A DNA stretch of 64,000 nucleotides, from NCBI GenBank assembly GCA_010015805.1, contig ML978121.1, forward strand, positions 2,108,001 through 2,172,000, in the 5' to 3' direction. The notes beneath the pieces are model-generated. The model was not told the DNA's origin, made no database searches, and worked only from the letters and a program-made list of their open reading frames with translations. Below are positions 32,366 to 43,597 of this stretch, piece after piece (the stretch's first letter is position 1; the number at the start of each line of letters is the position of its first letter). A program made the translations under genes and the position numbers. Source of the stretch: Rhizodiscina lignyota. Taxonomy: Eukaryota; Ascomycota; Dothideomycetes; Aulographales; Rhizodiscinaceae.

Positions 32366-34244
32366 TGTTATGGAAGAGACGGGATGATGACGAATCTTGC
32401 TGCAGTGGTGCTTGTTTTGAGTATCGAGACAACCTACTTATGAAAGCTCAATTCAGTATATACTTAGAAGAACCCAAGCACATCTTGAAGCAAACAACTG
32501 TCCTGTCGCGACTTTAACAATCAGGTTGTGGTGCAGGGATTGCATTTCCTAACTCAGCCGAGGTTTCCTCGGCCAGTCTTTTTCACTACATCGTCGCTGA
32601 TAAGATTGATGGGCTGAAAAGAGAGGGATGATTGAGGCATGTGAACAGCTTTCTATGGTGCAAATTCGAATCGTGCTTTGGACGCTCGCATGACAGAGAT
32701 TGTGAGTTCTTACACATGAGCGGGAGCGATGCCGATCTTACGATTCCGTTGTCCACCAAGCATGACCCGAGGGAAAACCTCTTGCTCTAACGATCATAGT
32801 GTCCGATTAGGACCTAGACCAGAATACGAACAAAACCATTGTATGACAGTTTTCTTAGCGCCTATTCATCTCTCAACTGATTATTGGGCCCTTACTATCC
32901 TCTCCCAGTAGTCATCGAGAAATCACCTCTTTTCATCACTATCTCGCTATGCCTCTTTGCCACAGCTCACACAGGATTTCATGACTCAGTCTAAGTTCAT
33001 CTCCGTTTCCTATACATCATTCGGCGAGTCCGGACATTCTTGAGAGAGGCTGATTGGCTTTCTTACTTCTATAACAATGGTGATATTGGTGGATTCTGTA
33101 GATCCCCCAAGCCAGCTCAGAAGCCCGACGACCTACGCGAGTCGGCATGCTCCCATTGCTCGAATCGGCGTGGATATAAGCTCCACGGACGAATTGCTTT
33201 TAAGAATCGCTAATTCTTTTAACACAAGGATCTGACGGCCGGGAACAACGTGGGCTTGCTGTGGGTGAGCAAGTTTCTGCAACAAACTGCCTCACACCAC
33301 AACCGGAAACGAACTAGTGCTCTCCGGCTTCTCTCTTCCATCAGCATCAAAGAGGTACCCATAACTAGCTCAAGAGAGATATTTACGACTTTGGGAGACC
33401 TTCGAACCTAATATGAGCACATTCCACGCCCTCCGGAATGGCTACTGATACCCCACTGTAGCGGGCCGAGCCTAGGTACGAAGACGCACATAAGAGGTAC
33501 AGTAGCTGTGTCAAGGCTGGAACACCGTAATCCACTCTCTGAACTGGTTCGATATCATGTCTTACATTGTACCTCTAGCCTTGCCGTCGGCCCTTCTACC
33601 TGGCACTATTGAAAGAGTCAGGGAGACTTCCACGTACTTCGCGGAATTGCATTCCACAGCTCAACGGAACTCGGCAGCCTAACGCATTAGCACTTACGCA
33701 GGCCCCGGAAGATAATCTGGTGGGTGTCACTCCAGAACAATCTCTCAATTCCGAGATTTAGGGTCTCCTCAACGCCTTTCGTCATCGGAGTACCCCGCCA
33801 CTCTCACAAATCTCGCCCATGTCGAAGTACCCCGAAGGGAGCAAACATGTCAGACCACAGGAGTTGCCTCTTCCAGTCGCACAAACCCCTCGTATTTGAC
33901 AAAACCAGTTAGGGAAGCCTCAAACAATCGCCCCGCTCCCGTGACACTGGGTGGAACCGCGCATGCATTTGGTGGAAGTCCCACATGCTCAGCTCACCTT
34001 CGATTGACCTTTAATTGGTCGATCGCCAAGGTGGACAGGGCGATTCCAGAGTCAGGACTCAACGATCTGCGGGACTTGTGCTGCCGCGCCAAGCGACAAT
34101 CACTTCGTCCTCTGGGTATATATAGTTCTCGATGTTCCTCCGAAGGAGAGGTCCTACATAGTACAAACGATCAGTAAACCAGATATCAATTCCATCAAAC
34201 GTACCGAACCAAAACCGTTCACATCTCGAATCAATACCATCATC
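32366..34244. other. 1.9-kb spacer before the metallothionein
   Basis: No supported gene. A perfect 7-base-pair hairpin with a 3-base loop lies at 32557-32573. Several 40-100-codon frames lack coding character. The right end holds the TATA box of the metallothionein. Confidence 0.5.
34117..34124 (+). promoter_or_regulatory. TATA box of the metallothionein gene
   Basis: TATATATA lies 121 bases upstream of the tiny ATG-led frame. A strong TATA box is usual for highly inducible small genes. Confidence 0.55.
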
Positions 34245-34367
34245 ATGTCTCCATGCAACTGCGGACCTAACTGCTCCTGTGCTAAGGACAACTGCACCTG
34301 CGGCGTAAGTTTTGGTTCCTCGCAATAAGCATCGAACAGATTTGGCTAACGATCCCAACAGAAATAA
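34245..34367 (+). CDS. 21-residue copper-type metallothionein
   Basis: Exon 34245-34304 and exon 34362-34367 flank a 57-base intron with a GTAAGT donor, GGCTAAC branch site and CAACAG acceptor. The product is only 21 residues, six of them cysteine, in three C-x-C pairs (C4/C6, C10/C12, C17/C19), with Gly, Ser, Asn and Lys between and no aromatic or aliphatic residue. The second exon codes for just Lys plus the stop. This matches the class of very short fungal copper metallothioneins (the Neurospora protein is 25-26 residues with seven cysteines). The role would be to bind and buffer Cu(I), perhaps other soft metals, in the cytosol. It was found by reading the spacer, since it is too short for ordinary open-frame lists. 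Confidence 0.85.
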
Positions 34368-34753
34368 TTGCTTGCAATGTCCGACTCCTTTCGGTCCTTT
34401 ATTTGAACGACCAATGCCTATCGACGCTCCTTCAACACAATGACTCTTTTAAGGCTTTGAAAATCTGGTGGAAAATCTATCATCAGCGTGAAAGAGGATC
34501 ATGCGTTTCTCAATGGCGGAAAGTTGTGATATGAGTTTATAAATTTGAGGAGATATCATCTGAGATTAGCAATTCCAAGTTAAGCTTCTCGCTGTGTAGT
34601 GCCAGTGTGTACATTTTTGCAATGAAGAGACACCAGAGTGTCGAAGAAATACCGTTCCAAGCCCCAGTTCTTGCATTATGCGCCAAATCCTTCTGGTACC
34701 GGACCATTCTCTCATCCTTTCGCCTGCAATGCCATGATTCGTAAAGTCATATA
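34368..34753. other. intergenic, no gene seen
   Basis: Convergent 3' flanks of the metallothionein and the zinc-finger gene; nothing else noted. Confidence 0.5.
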
Positions 34754-35417
34754 TCATTTCCTTGCACAACTGTGCTTGTTCCTGAAGTGCTTCGCATATC
34801 TCTCGGCATTTCCAAAGTCCGTCATCGCCTTTGCACATCCGATCACTCCGCACCGTCGGTGGGCTATTTGTATATTGTGCTCGGTCCAGAACTGGAAGCA
34901 AACTCTGTGCACTCTGCAGTGCTCTACAAACTGCATCTGATGCTCTTGGGCGTCAGCCGCATTATTGAACTCCATCTTACATCGCGGGCAGGATATCTTC
35001 GTGCTCGGCGGCGGAGGCGCTAAGAACAATTCTCCCCTGGCTCCGTTATATATCACGATGTTCTGCCCCGTGGCAGACTGGTTCGTCCCCTGAGGCACGA
35101 CGAGTTTACCGTCATTGTATATAGCTCCAAGAAGTCAGCTGTGCTAGACCGACGTATTCCTACCAATATATCTCACCGATAGTATTCGAGTTGGGCGGAA
35201 TTGCGGAAGGGAAGGTACTGAGGGCGGTCTTGGTCGTGAAATAGGAGGATACGGTTTGGGCAGCAAGTTGCATGCCCTGTGTGATCAGGCCGACTGCTGA
35301 CCAGGCTTGGGGGTCTGCCGATGCAGCTGTCGTTGCCGTAATTTGCGTTTGTGCGGCTGGTAGATTCGGTAGGGACTTCTCGCGGAGGACGATCTGTGAG
35401 GCCTCGACGACTTCCAT
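34754..35417 (-). CDS. small C2H2-like zinc-finger protein
   Basis: Exons 35417-35177 and 35124-34754 (52-base intron, phase 1), giving 203 residues. The N-terminal half is Ala/Thr/Ser-rich without known motif; around the splice joint it reads IYNDGKLVVPQG. The C-terminal half has CPRCKMEF...H...H like a degenerate C2H2 finger, followed by more Cys/His (CRVHRVCF, CGVIGCAK, KHFRNKH) that could form a second finger. The start is uncertain: the frame is open further upstream to 35477 but only from a GTG, so the first in-frame ATG was taken. Could be a DNA- or protein-binding factor; no family recognised. Confidence 0.7.
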
Positions 35418-36499
35418 TTCGACGACTTTTGAAGGGTCTTCGACCTCGTGGAGTGGCAGTTTTACGGATTTATGCACGATTAATCATGTTCCTAGCTCTT
35501 GACAACGCAGAAGCGAATAAAAGAGTATAGCCTTGCGCTGCCGAAGCCGTACTATACGCGCGTAGAAGGTCTCATAGGCGTTCTGTACGACATCCGAAGT
35601 TCTAAGCGCCCACTATGGCAACTGAAGTTCTTCGCTTCGTTCTAGAGCAAGTTCCGAATATGATGTGTGTGGAGGTTTCGTGAAACGTCGACGAGCCAGT
35701 GATATGGCCGAATAACCACTAGGCCGTGCGCGTCTTCACGCGTCCCCGATTTTTCCCAGTAGGGTGCGTATAATGCCGAGACTGGCCAAGCTGCCTCCTG
35801 CTACGTTCAAACTCGTAACTGGGGAACAATTTCAAATCACCCAAAGCAATCTTCAAACTTCGCAAGATTTTCCAGCAAATCTCTACGTATTAACATGCAT
35901 TAGCTATTGTGTGGTGATCAGAAGAGTTCCAGTCGATTCGACATGATAACTGTAGCCCATTTCCGCTCACCTTCATTAATCACAAGCTAGAAGAATCCTT
36001 CAACAACATCGACGTGCATCTTGCGACTACTTCAGCTTACCGTCGTCGGCCGCTACTACTGAAGTGGCATAATCCTAACTCAACCCAGCCTGTCTTACTA
36101 ACTTGTAGATACGACGTTGCCCAGTCGAAAAGCCCGTACGAAACTCGCACTCCTGCCAGGCAGTAGATGGACCTTTCTCAAGGAAGTGCAGTCCTTCTTT
36201 TCGCTCGTATCAGCACTTTCTTATATTTCTTATTCAATTTGGCCAACCAGAAGCGTCCTTTCGTGTCATATTAGTCTCAGTCTAGTTGTTCATTACCATG
36301 ATCGCTGCTTACTTCATTTTGTCTCCCGTCAGCCTCAGGACATGGGGCCTGAAGAAATTCGTCGATCTCTGGCTTGCTCTTACAGTCAAAATGGCAGTTC
36401 TCGCACCTATGCCTCTTATTTACCCTTTATTAATTGTGCCTATCCTAAATCTAGTTCCGGAGCATCGGCCGCAGGGCGAAGCCACAATAATATTTCGCG
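35418..36499. other. spacer with an overlapping hydrophobic frame
   Basis: Mostly featureless. A hydrophobic frame opens with ATG at 36298 (see the separate entry) and runs into the next gene. Confidence 0.45.
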
Positions 36500-36573
36500 A
36501 TGGCGTATGCGTCTGTTCAGAGATTGAGAACTTCTCTCCCTCTCCCTCTTCCTCCGAAAAGAGCATTTTCTGA
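36298..36573 (+). other. possible small membrane protein frame
   Basis: An ATG-led frame of 91 residues with a long hydrophobic part (ALTVKMAVLAPMPLIYPLLI). It overlaps the first exon of the acetyltransferase gene in another frame. It may be a real small gene, an upstream frame in the acetyltransferase transcript, or chance. I cannot tell which. Confidence 0.25.
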
Positions 36574-37423
36574 TGACTCTTTCTTTAGTTTTTTCATCGT
36601 GCGTACAATCTCCGTTAAGTGGTATCATGTCTGTCCAACTAACAATGAACAGCCCGAAGACATACACCTACCGCCTCCGCCGATTCGTGATTCAAGTCCC
36701 TCGTCAAGTACTACGGCTGTATCAATAGCGCCCTCCGAACGAGAAACATTCTATTTTGCACCGGTCTTGCATACAGGGCGACTGACCCTCACGCTGTGGA
36801 ATGGCAACGAAGAAAATCTGAAGTTGTTTCTGGGGACTTTCACCAGTCCGCACACGAAAGAGCATGTTGGCGAGCTTCCAGTTAAAACGTTAGAAGATGC
36901 TAAGAGATTGATTGATACGACGACTCTTGGACATAAAGTTCTCAGCGGAAAGAAAGCCCCTGGCGCGGCAATGTATATACTCCGCCTGGGTCGAAATAAC
37001 CCCAATGGCGAAGCCATCGGACACATAGAACTGGTGCAGCGGAACAGTGAGAGACTGCCCGACGTAGGATATGCACTTATTGGCTCGAAGTATGCTAATA
37101 CGGGATATATGACGGAGGCTGCAAAAGAAGTGGTACGTGATTTGTGTGCAAATTGCTACAGCAACAGATTACTAACATCACTGTGCACACTGTAGCTCAG
37201 ATACTGGCGAGACGACTGTGGCATCAGAGACATACAAATCCTGACTGCCGCAAACAGCAGGCCGAGCTACAGGATTCCGGAGAAGCTTGGCTTCTTAAGA
37301 GAAGCGGATCTCGAAGTCGGCAAAGGCAGGAAACTGCGAGTGTATATCACTCCTGGCTCGATACCACCGAAGACAGTTAAAGCGTTCACGTTCTTTGGAG
37401 ATGGGTCGCAATTTTTGGATTAA
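36500..37423 (+). CDS. GNAT-family N-acetyltransferase (RimJ/RimL type)
   Basis: Exons 36500-36598, 36653-37132 and 37196-37423 (introns of 54 and 63 bases), giving 268 residues. Transfers acetyl from acetyl-CoA to an amine; the substrate is not known. The core starts at HTGRLTLTLWN, the usual first strand of this group; then come AIGHIELVQR, LPDVGYALIGSKYANTGYMTEA (the acetyl-CoA-binding region), LRYWRDDCGI and SRPSYRIPEKLGF, the typical final helix of the fold. The first exon (33 residues) is poorly supported because it overlaps a hydrophobic frame, but it provides the only ATG upstream of the core. The first intron is stop-free and a multiple of three. Confidence 0.82.
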
Positions 37424-37886
37424 TTTTACGGTCATGGGGCGTTCGGCGAAAGGCACCGGATTATACCACGGGTCGGAATGGAGTTTACCAGCTTTTCAGA
37501 AGCATAATTCCATTTAGCATATTATGTTCGAGATATTTCTAAATATAATGCATGAATTATTCTTCTGATATCTTTTAATTTCCTAGGACTCCGTAGAGTA
37601 CCCTACCATGTATTTCCGAAGACATCGCCCCCACCGCCTCAGCCTCGCAAGCCACATCCTTATGTCCATGGTTTGTCTCTTCTATCTATCGCACGTTTCA
37701 AAAATTATACACTTGTGAATTACGTTTGCGACTTTAAGAGCTTGTTGGATCAGGGAACTCAAGAAGCGTACACTAAAGAGAAAAATTGAACCGATCGATT
37801 GTTCTTGCGTCATCTACATACGCGGTACAGAGTGTTCCTGTCGTAACAGCATATGTCTTTACATACACTCCATTTTGGAAGCAATA
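37424..37886. other. intergenic, AT-rich start
   Basis: AT-rich between about 37490 and 37580. No gene seen. Confidence 0.5.
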
Positions 37887-38530
37887 ATGAGCATGGGAAC
37901 GGATACTCGTCTCGTTTCATTTTACACCCCGAAGATCAAACTTGAGGTCGCCCTTCATCGTCGTGGAAACCTATGGTACATCGTGTACTCACGAGCTTAC
38001 GGCATGGCTGAAGGCTGGAAGCTCTTTGCTGCTCTCAATGATCCCGAACAAGCCGACGTATCAACAGCTAGTACGGAGCGCAATACAAGGTTCTGGCTTC
38101 AAGAGAAATTGGGACCTTGTCCGATACTGCTGGAAGATCTGCTGGCAGCAACTCCACCGATCATTAAGGACCTAGGGATCAAACGAAAAGCTAAGACCAA
38201 GCCGAAGGAGTCTCAAGATGTCGACGTGATTGAAGAGAGCTTAATCGAGGTTCTTCTAAAGGAAGAAGAGCTCTGCCACCGATGTGCGTACTGTGGAGCT
38301 TGGGAATACTCATACGATCATTCAACCCGACATCGTAGAGTAACTGAACCGGGAACTTCGGCACTGTATTGGTGCGGCGTATGTATATCAATGCTTAATT
38401 TTATCATTGTCGACTCATATCTGGCTAGGACTGCACACAACTCCGTTCGATAGTGAACAGGAACTCATGGTGGTGGAGGAATCCGCAACGCTTGGGCGAT
38501 TATCCATATTTCTATTACAAGTTGCCGTGA
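37887..38530 (+). CDS. hypothetical protein with a C4 zinc-binding pattern
   Basis: Exons 37887-38378 and 38429-38530 (50-base intron, GTATGT donor, phase 0), giving 197 residues. A C-x2-C pair (CAYC) near residue 138 and a second (CGDC, completed by the splice) near 165 make a plausible zinc ribbon. The tail is aromatic (RNSWWWRNPQ, DYPYFYYKLP), which supports the splice, since the unspliced frame lacks it. A basic linker (KRKAKTKPK) lies before the first pair. The family is not recognised. The upstream in-frame TTG at 37875 was not used as start. Confidence 0.65.
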
Positions 38531-38721
38531 CTAGTATTCCGAATCAAGGAAAGCAGAGATCCGGTATTTTTATAATCGCGCGATACCTTTAGGTTTTAGT
38601 TAGTAAAAAGGAAATTATGAAGAGACGAAAAGTGACAACGCCAAGAAAATCCTCAGTCGGACTTTTTGTCCTCGCATTGAACTTCTGCGACTTCTCCCTC
38701 CGCCACGCCCCATGGACAACA

Positions 38722-39784
38722 ATGCCCCATGATGATAATGTCAATAACGACAAGAATGCCTCTAGCTCCACGTTGAGCGCGTCAAAATCTCAAGGGAGTC
38801 GGCATTCCTTCTTCTCAGTACCGGCGTCGGTGAAACGCATCTTCGACAAAGTCCCTCTCGTCACGTATGCCGAGAACAAACTTCCACTTCGCGCGCCACG
38901 CGTAGGAAGTGAGCATTTATTGTGGATTTTTACGAGCGAAGATGGCGCGGAAACTGGACGGCCCTCGTTCAATCCGAGCTGTCTCAAATGGCAGGTACGT
39001 AGTTTCGGATGCGTTAGTGATAGGTGTCAATAGCTTGCTAACAGAACTCCCTCCCTGCATAGACCTACTTGAAGATTTGTGCTGTACAGTTCCGGACTAT
39101 ACCGTCAAACAATCACGCTTCCCCCAGTGGATCACTCCCATTCCTTATGCCCAAAGAGCGCTACCAGTCCCCTTCTGAGGCCGGAACGGTTATACCAGCA
39201 AATAAGCTTCAGAAATGGGTTAAGGAGAACGGTCAGCGTCCGGAAGAGTCACCGGATGCGCGCCTCGAAGCATATCTCTCACTCGTAGATCACAGCATAC
39301 GAAGGGCATGGGTATGATCAAGTTCATATTGACAACACGAAGTGATAAGCATCGTCATGGCTAACGTATCATTCTTCGATAGCTGCACTCACTCTACTCT
39401 ACTCCAAACTTTGAGAGAATCGTCGTCCCAAACTATATCCATCCAATCTCTACTTCAAACCTGATACAACTTGCGACTGCGTACGAACTGCAGACAGCCG
39501 CGGAGACCGAACTGCGGAAGTTCTCCGCAATCGTAGATGTAGACAAGTTGTACGGCGACGCAGAGCAAGCCTTCGAAGCTCTCGAAAGTCTCCTTGCCGA
39601 TGGCGATTGGTTCTTCGGCACGAGCAGGCCCAGCCTATTTGATGCTGCAGTCTTCTCATATACACATCTGCTTTTAGACGAAGAGGTCGAACATAAGTGG
39701 GCAGACCGCCGGTTACACAGTCTAACGGCTACTCGTTCACGGCTTGTTGCACACCGGAACCGAATCTTGAATATGTATTACTAG
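38722..39784 (+). CDS. SAM35: metaxin/SAM35-like mitochondrial outer-membrane protein
   Basis: Exons 38722-38994, 39063-39311 and 39383-39784 (introns of 68 and 71 bases), giving 307 residues. The SAM (TOB) complex inserts beta-barrel proteins into the mitochondrial outer membrane. The fold is that of glutathione transferases: a thioredoxin-like start (LLWIFTSED, then CLKWQTYLKI), followed by helices with RLEAYLSLVDHSIRRAWLHSL and the conserved DWFFGTSRPSLFDAAVFSY block, typical of metaxins. Length agrees better with SAM35/Tob38 than with SAM37. No targeting peptide, as expected. The frame also has an ATG at 38617, which would add 35 residues; the second ATG is preferred. Confidence 0.85.
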
Positions 39785-40224
39785 GATACCCAGAATTCAG
39801 AAAGTTGAACAACTTCGTACGGGCCGAACGGAAAGCATCGGCTTGCAGATATTACATGGAGAATGCGTCAAAGGAAATACACGTATCTCTACCTTGATTC
39901 GCTGCGAACTGATAGAGGAGCTGCAAAATCTGGATGTGGCTGCACGCCGTCGATCTGCCGCGCGGTTCTAAGCAATCAGGGCCCGTGTTGGTGACTCATT
40001 TCATGCACGACATTTCCGACCATCGTAAAGTTTTACAACGGCATCTGACTCTCATGTAAAGGCTGCTGAGATTTACATCTCACTTTATCCTCTGTTTCAA
40101 TCAATTCCTCACAGGCTCCAAGTTTAGTAGCTTAATCTTACTCTGTTCAAGAAGTTTCTACTATTCATCTCTCCTTCCCTCGTCATTCCTCATTCGCCGA
40201 TACAGCAATTCCTAAGTATCAATC
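39785..40224. other. intergenic, no gene seen
   Basis: 3' flank of the SAM35-like gene and C/T-rich leader of the methyltransferase. Confidence 0.5.
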
Positions 40225-41280
40225 ATGACGCAGCCGTCACTTAATTCCACCTTTGATGCCAGCCTTGTTGATCTCCGAGAGACGAACCCTGCGGATAATA
40301 CTGGGGATTCGTTCTCTACTGCATCCTCTACAGTACCCTCAGATGGTGGAAATCAATTACCCAATCTGGCTCAAGCGGAATATCGACCAGGAGCAGCACC
40401 AGCCTCGTCGACGCTGGGAGTGACAAACGCACGTGGGATGCCAGTCCACTATGTCCCGACAGTAACAGCCTACGACGCTTGGAGCTCAGTGTATGACGGT
40501 GATGGAAACATCTTACAGGCTGTGGACGATATCGAACTCGCGACGTTGCTTCCAGCATTCCTTTCACTAGCTTTCCAAGACTCTCAGGAAACACCTATTC
40601 GCATCGTGGACTTCGGCTGTGGGACAGGTCGTAACACAGTAAAGTTACTCAGTCAAGGCATTGGGTCCCGGCAATTGCATGTGCGAGGCTACGATGCAAG
40701 CAAGGGGATGTTAGATGTTGCGCGACAGAAACTGGCTTTACGACTCGAAGAAGCAAGGGCTCATGGCGGGAGTACAGACCAACTGAGCTTCGACCTTGTA
40801 CAGCACGACTTCCTCGACCCCGTAGACCCATTTGCTGCACCAGTGCTGCCTCCGGGCTTCGATACCACAACAGAAGCAGTCTCAGCAGTTATATCCACGT
40901 TGGTACTCGAACACCTCCCACTTCGACCTTACTTCGCCGTCATCCGAACGTTGCTTAAGCCGAATGGCTTGGCTCTGGTGACGAATATGCACCGTGACAT
41001 GGGACTAGTGTCTCAAGCTGGCTTCGAGCGGGTCGATGAGAACGGAGTGACAGTCAAAGTGCGTGGGTGCAGCTGGGCGCATGGGGTACAAGAGACTGTA
41101 GAGGCAGCAAGGGAAGAGGGACTTGAGGTTGTTGACGTGGATGAGGGAGGTGTCAAATTAAGCGTGAGGGAAAGGACAGTGGAGAACGATATGATTGAGA
41201 AGGGCTTGGTTTCAGAGAGAGGAAGGAAATGGATTGGTAAGCATGTTTGGTATGGGGTAGTGTTAAGAAGAGTGAGGTAG
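40225..41280 (+). CDS. class I SAM-dependent methyltransferase
   Basis: One intronless frame of 351 residues. The SAM-binding motif I is RIVDFGCGTGRNTVKL at about residues 131-146; an acidic residue follows at the end of the second strand (VRGYDASKGML). Motif IV-like strand is AVISTLVLEHLP, then LLKPNGLALVTN. It resembles the fungal UbiE/Trm9-like small-molecule or tRNA methyltransferase groups; the substrate cannot be named. The first 80 residues are Ser/Thr/Asn-rich and probably disordered. No signal peptide. Confidence 0.88.
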   Translation: MTQPSLNSTFDASLVDLRETNPADNTGDSFSTASSTVPSDGGNQLPNLAQAEYRPGAAPASSTLGVTNARGMPVHYVPTVTAYDAWSSVYDGDGNILQAVDDIELATLLPAFLSLAFQDSQETPIRIVDFGCGTGRNTVKLLSQGIGSRQLHVRGYDASKGMLDVARQKLALRLEEARAHGGSTDQLSFDLVQHDFLDPVDPFAAPVLPPGFDTTTEAVSAVISTLVLEHLPLRPYFAVIRTLLKPNGLALVTNMHRDMGLVSQAGFERVDENGVTVKVRGCSWAHGVQETVEAAREEGLEVVDVDEGGVKLSVRERTVENDMIEKGLVSERGRKWIGKHVWYGVVLRRVR

Positions 41281-41619
41281 CTGGATCACCAAGCTCCAAA
41301 GAAGGTTAGGGATACCGGCGAAAGAGCATTGTGGACGATTTGGGGAAAAGCATTTTCGATAAATGCATATTGGAAACAGCAATAAGCGGAACGAGTTCTG
41401 AAGGGAACAGAATTACCTTCGCATTATGGTACTATTAGATCGTTCATCGTCAATTTGCTCACTCTTGATGAATCCTTCGAAGTCCCACTTTCTCCTTGTG
41501 ATGCTCGGAGACGTGCGGCTTTGATATTACGCTGGTCTGTTTCTGATTTACTTTCATGCTCTTTCTTTTCGTACCTGCCTGGACCGACATCGCATGCCAG
41601 TTCAAACGATGCGTTCTGC
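41281..41619. other. convergent 3' flanks
   Basis: The spacer between two convergent genes; no gene seen. Confidence 0.5.
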
Positions 41620-42138
41620 TCAAATAGACTTGTCACCTCCCAGGATCAACTGATACTCATTTCTAAGCTTGTTCGGCCACGGTGGGTTTTGCGACAAGAT
41701 GGCAGGTCTCCTCACTGATCGTAGCCGCCCACGATGCCACAAGTCATCTAAGGTAGTGCGGAGGTTCAGGTTCTCTTCGCGGAGCTTATTGTTCTCAGCG
41801 ACGGCCTCGTCAAGATCTGCCACCATAGCGTTCCAACGCGTCTGAGCTTCGACGGCAGCCTCACACTCTGCTCCGGAGGCCCTGCGGTCGCCGTGTTTGT
41901 ATGCGCACTTCCAGTACGTGTACTGAACTGGCAGGGTTGGAGAGGTGGGAGGTGAATCGATGGGGTTAGGTGCTGGCGCACGCCTAATGGAGAGCATACG
42001 CCGAACAGAAGGCTTCGGGAGTATCTCGCGCAGGGTCTTATTCTCCGTCAGAACTCTGTCATTTTGACGACGAATATATTCGAGCACTGGCTTCACACCA
42101 GTTTGCTCCGATGAGCTGTGCAGAGATGAGCCACACAT
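41620..42138 (-). CDS. coiled-coil hypothetical protein
   Basis: One intronless frame of 172 residues (MCGSSLH start). A first helical piece (VLEYIRRQNDRVLTENKTLREIL) lies near residues 17-40; a Pro-rich hinge follows (APNPIDSPPTSPTLP); then a longer coiled coil (VADLDEAVAENNKLREENLNLR) near 105-130. Heptad-like leucines and Asn/Glu at core positions suggest dimerisation. No basic leucine-zipper DNA-binding region precedes it. Function unknown. Confidence 0.7.
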   Translation of the reverse strand: MCGSSLHSSSEQTGVKPVLEYIRRQNDRVLTENKTLREILPKPSVRRMLSIRRAPAPNPIDSPPTSPTLPVQYTYWKCAYKHGDRRASGAECEAAVEAQTRWNAMVADLDEAVAENNKLREENLNLRTTLDDLWHRGRLRSVRRPAILSQNPPWPNKLRNEYQLILGGDKSI

Positions 42139-42610
42139 GTCGATGTCGCTAAGTCCGGTCGGAGTTGATGATATGCAAACCTGCGATGGGTTTATTGAAC
42201 CTTGGGTTGGTACTTAGTAGAGCCTTTAAATGGAAATATTTGGTAGATAATAGAAACTGATTAAAAAGATTTCGCGCCTCTGAAAGACAAAGAAATACCG
42301 CAAACGTGTAGTGACAAAGCTGTGGTGAAGCGGCGTTCATTGTTTCCACGTCATGGCGAAACAATGTCCATGTCAAAAGGCAAACAATATTACAACAATT
42401 CCATCTCCACTGCATACTCCGAAATTAATGGGAGAGGACCAAATGCTCTAACACAGCCGAACAACGAGCTCAGTTGTCCAGAGCGAGAAAGTGCACGAGG
42501 AGGGAGCGAACTCAAACGAAACGATTTTTTGGAGGTTTCTCTAGAGAAGGAAGGAAACCTATGTCCTTAAAAGCATCTTGTGGCATAAGCACCGATATCT
42601 ACAAACCAGT
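42139..42610. other. intergenic, no gene seen
   Basis: 5' flank of the coiled-coil gene (read leftwards) and 3' flank of the first short-chain dehydrogenase. Confidence 0.5.
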
Positions 42611-43597
42611 TTACCATGGTAAGTTGCCGCCGTCATAGTTGAAAAACTTTCCAGCATCATCAATCGTCGCTTTGGTCAAGACTTTCATGCACCCCTCTGC
42701 TGCCGTAGACTCTGGTATACTCTTGAGGTTCGGTGCATACTTGCTCATCCAGGGTTCAATTTCCGCCCCGATAGCCGTATTCCCAGCCCAGCCTGGCTCA
42801 GAATCAGTACTAAGGCGACAAACGTATGAAGTGATATTGACATACCAGGGTGGATCACAAAGGCAGCAATGCCTTCCATTTTCAGAACAGCAGCCCACTT
42901 GCGCATCATCCTATACAACTAGTGAGCTTGCATGACGTTTGTTAGAGATTGACGTTGCATACATATTCAGAGCAGCTTTGGCGGTAGAGTAAGTATTCGC
43001 GACACCTGGCATTCCAAACGCCATTTCAATTGAGCCAAGGACGCTCGAAATGGCCATAATCCTCTTCTGGGACCCTTTCCGGATCAATGGAAGGAAGGCG
43101 AGGATGACGCGGACGGTCGAAGCCAGTGTGAAGTCAACGTCAGCTGTGAACGCCTTGAGGTCACTGTAACAAAAATGTAGCTGTCAGTTAATAGAATCTC
43201 GGGGAGTTGCTTGGTTGCAAGCTCTGTTGGTGTGAACTCACACCGCCTCAAAAGGAGAGAGCATGTCTGTTGCGACTCCTGCATTCGAGACAAAGTTATC
43301 CAACCCATTTGGAAGCAAGTCTTGTGCCTGCTCTACCGCCGCACGTATGCTTTCTTCTTTGGTAACATCGAGCTGCAGAAGCGAGAGACGATCGTTTCCG
43401 AATTGTGTTGCGAGCTTATGGAGTTCCTCGGCTCCTTGGGCATTGCGCGCCGTCGCTATAACATAGTTCTTTGGGTCTTTGAGCTGCATCTAGTGTTAGA
43501 CGAAAGGGATAATACAGCAATTGTTGATACTCACCAATTCCTTCGTAAAGGCCAGACCGAGACCCCTATTGGCACCAGTGATAAGAAAAGAAGGCAT
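42611..43597 (-). CDS. short-chain dehydrogenase/reductase
   Basis: Five exons on the minus strand: 43597-43535, 43489-43242, 43163-42963, 42910-42846 and 42792-42611 (introns of 45, 78, 52 and 53 bases), giving 252 residues. The NAD(P) motif is ITGANRGLGLAF at the very N terminus; the fold continues with VSNAGVA, the serine strand IMAISSVLGSIEM, the catalytic tyrosine in TYSTAKAAL (Y-x3-K) and HPGWAGNT. This is the C-factor/carbonyl-reductase-like classical group acting on a carbonyl or alcohol. No signal peptide. The substrate is unknown. It begins an enzyme-rich stretch of the window. Confidence 0.9.

Noticed and set aside
32557-32573. perfect 7-bp hairpin with 3-base loop, terminator-like
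   Set aside because: Such hairpins do not end transcription in fungi and no transcript is expected here; probably chance.
34059-34358. 99-codon frame antisense to the metallothionein
   Set aside because: It is a shadow: the plus strand has a complete small gene with proper splice signals here.
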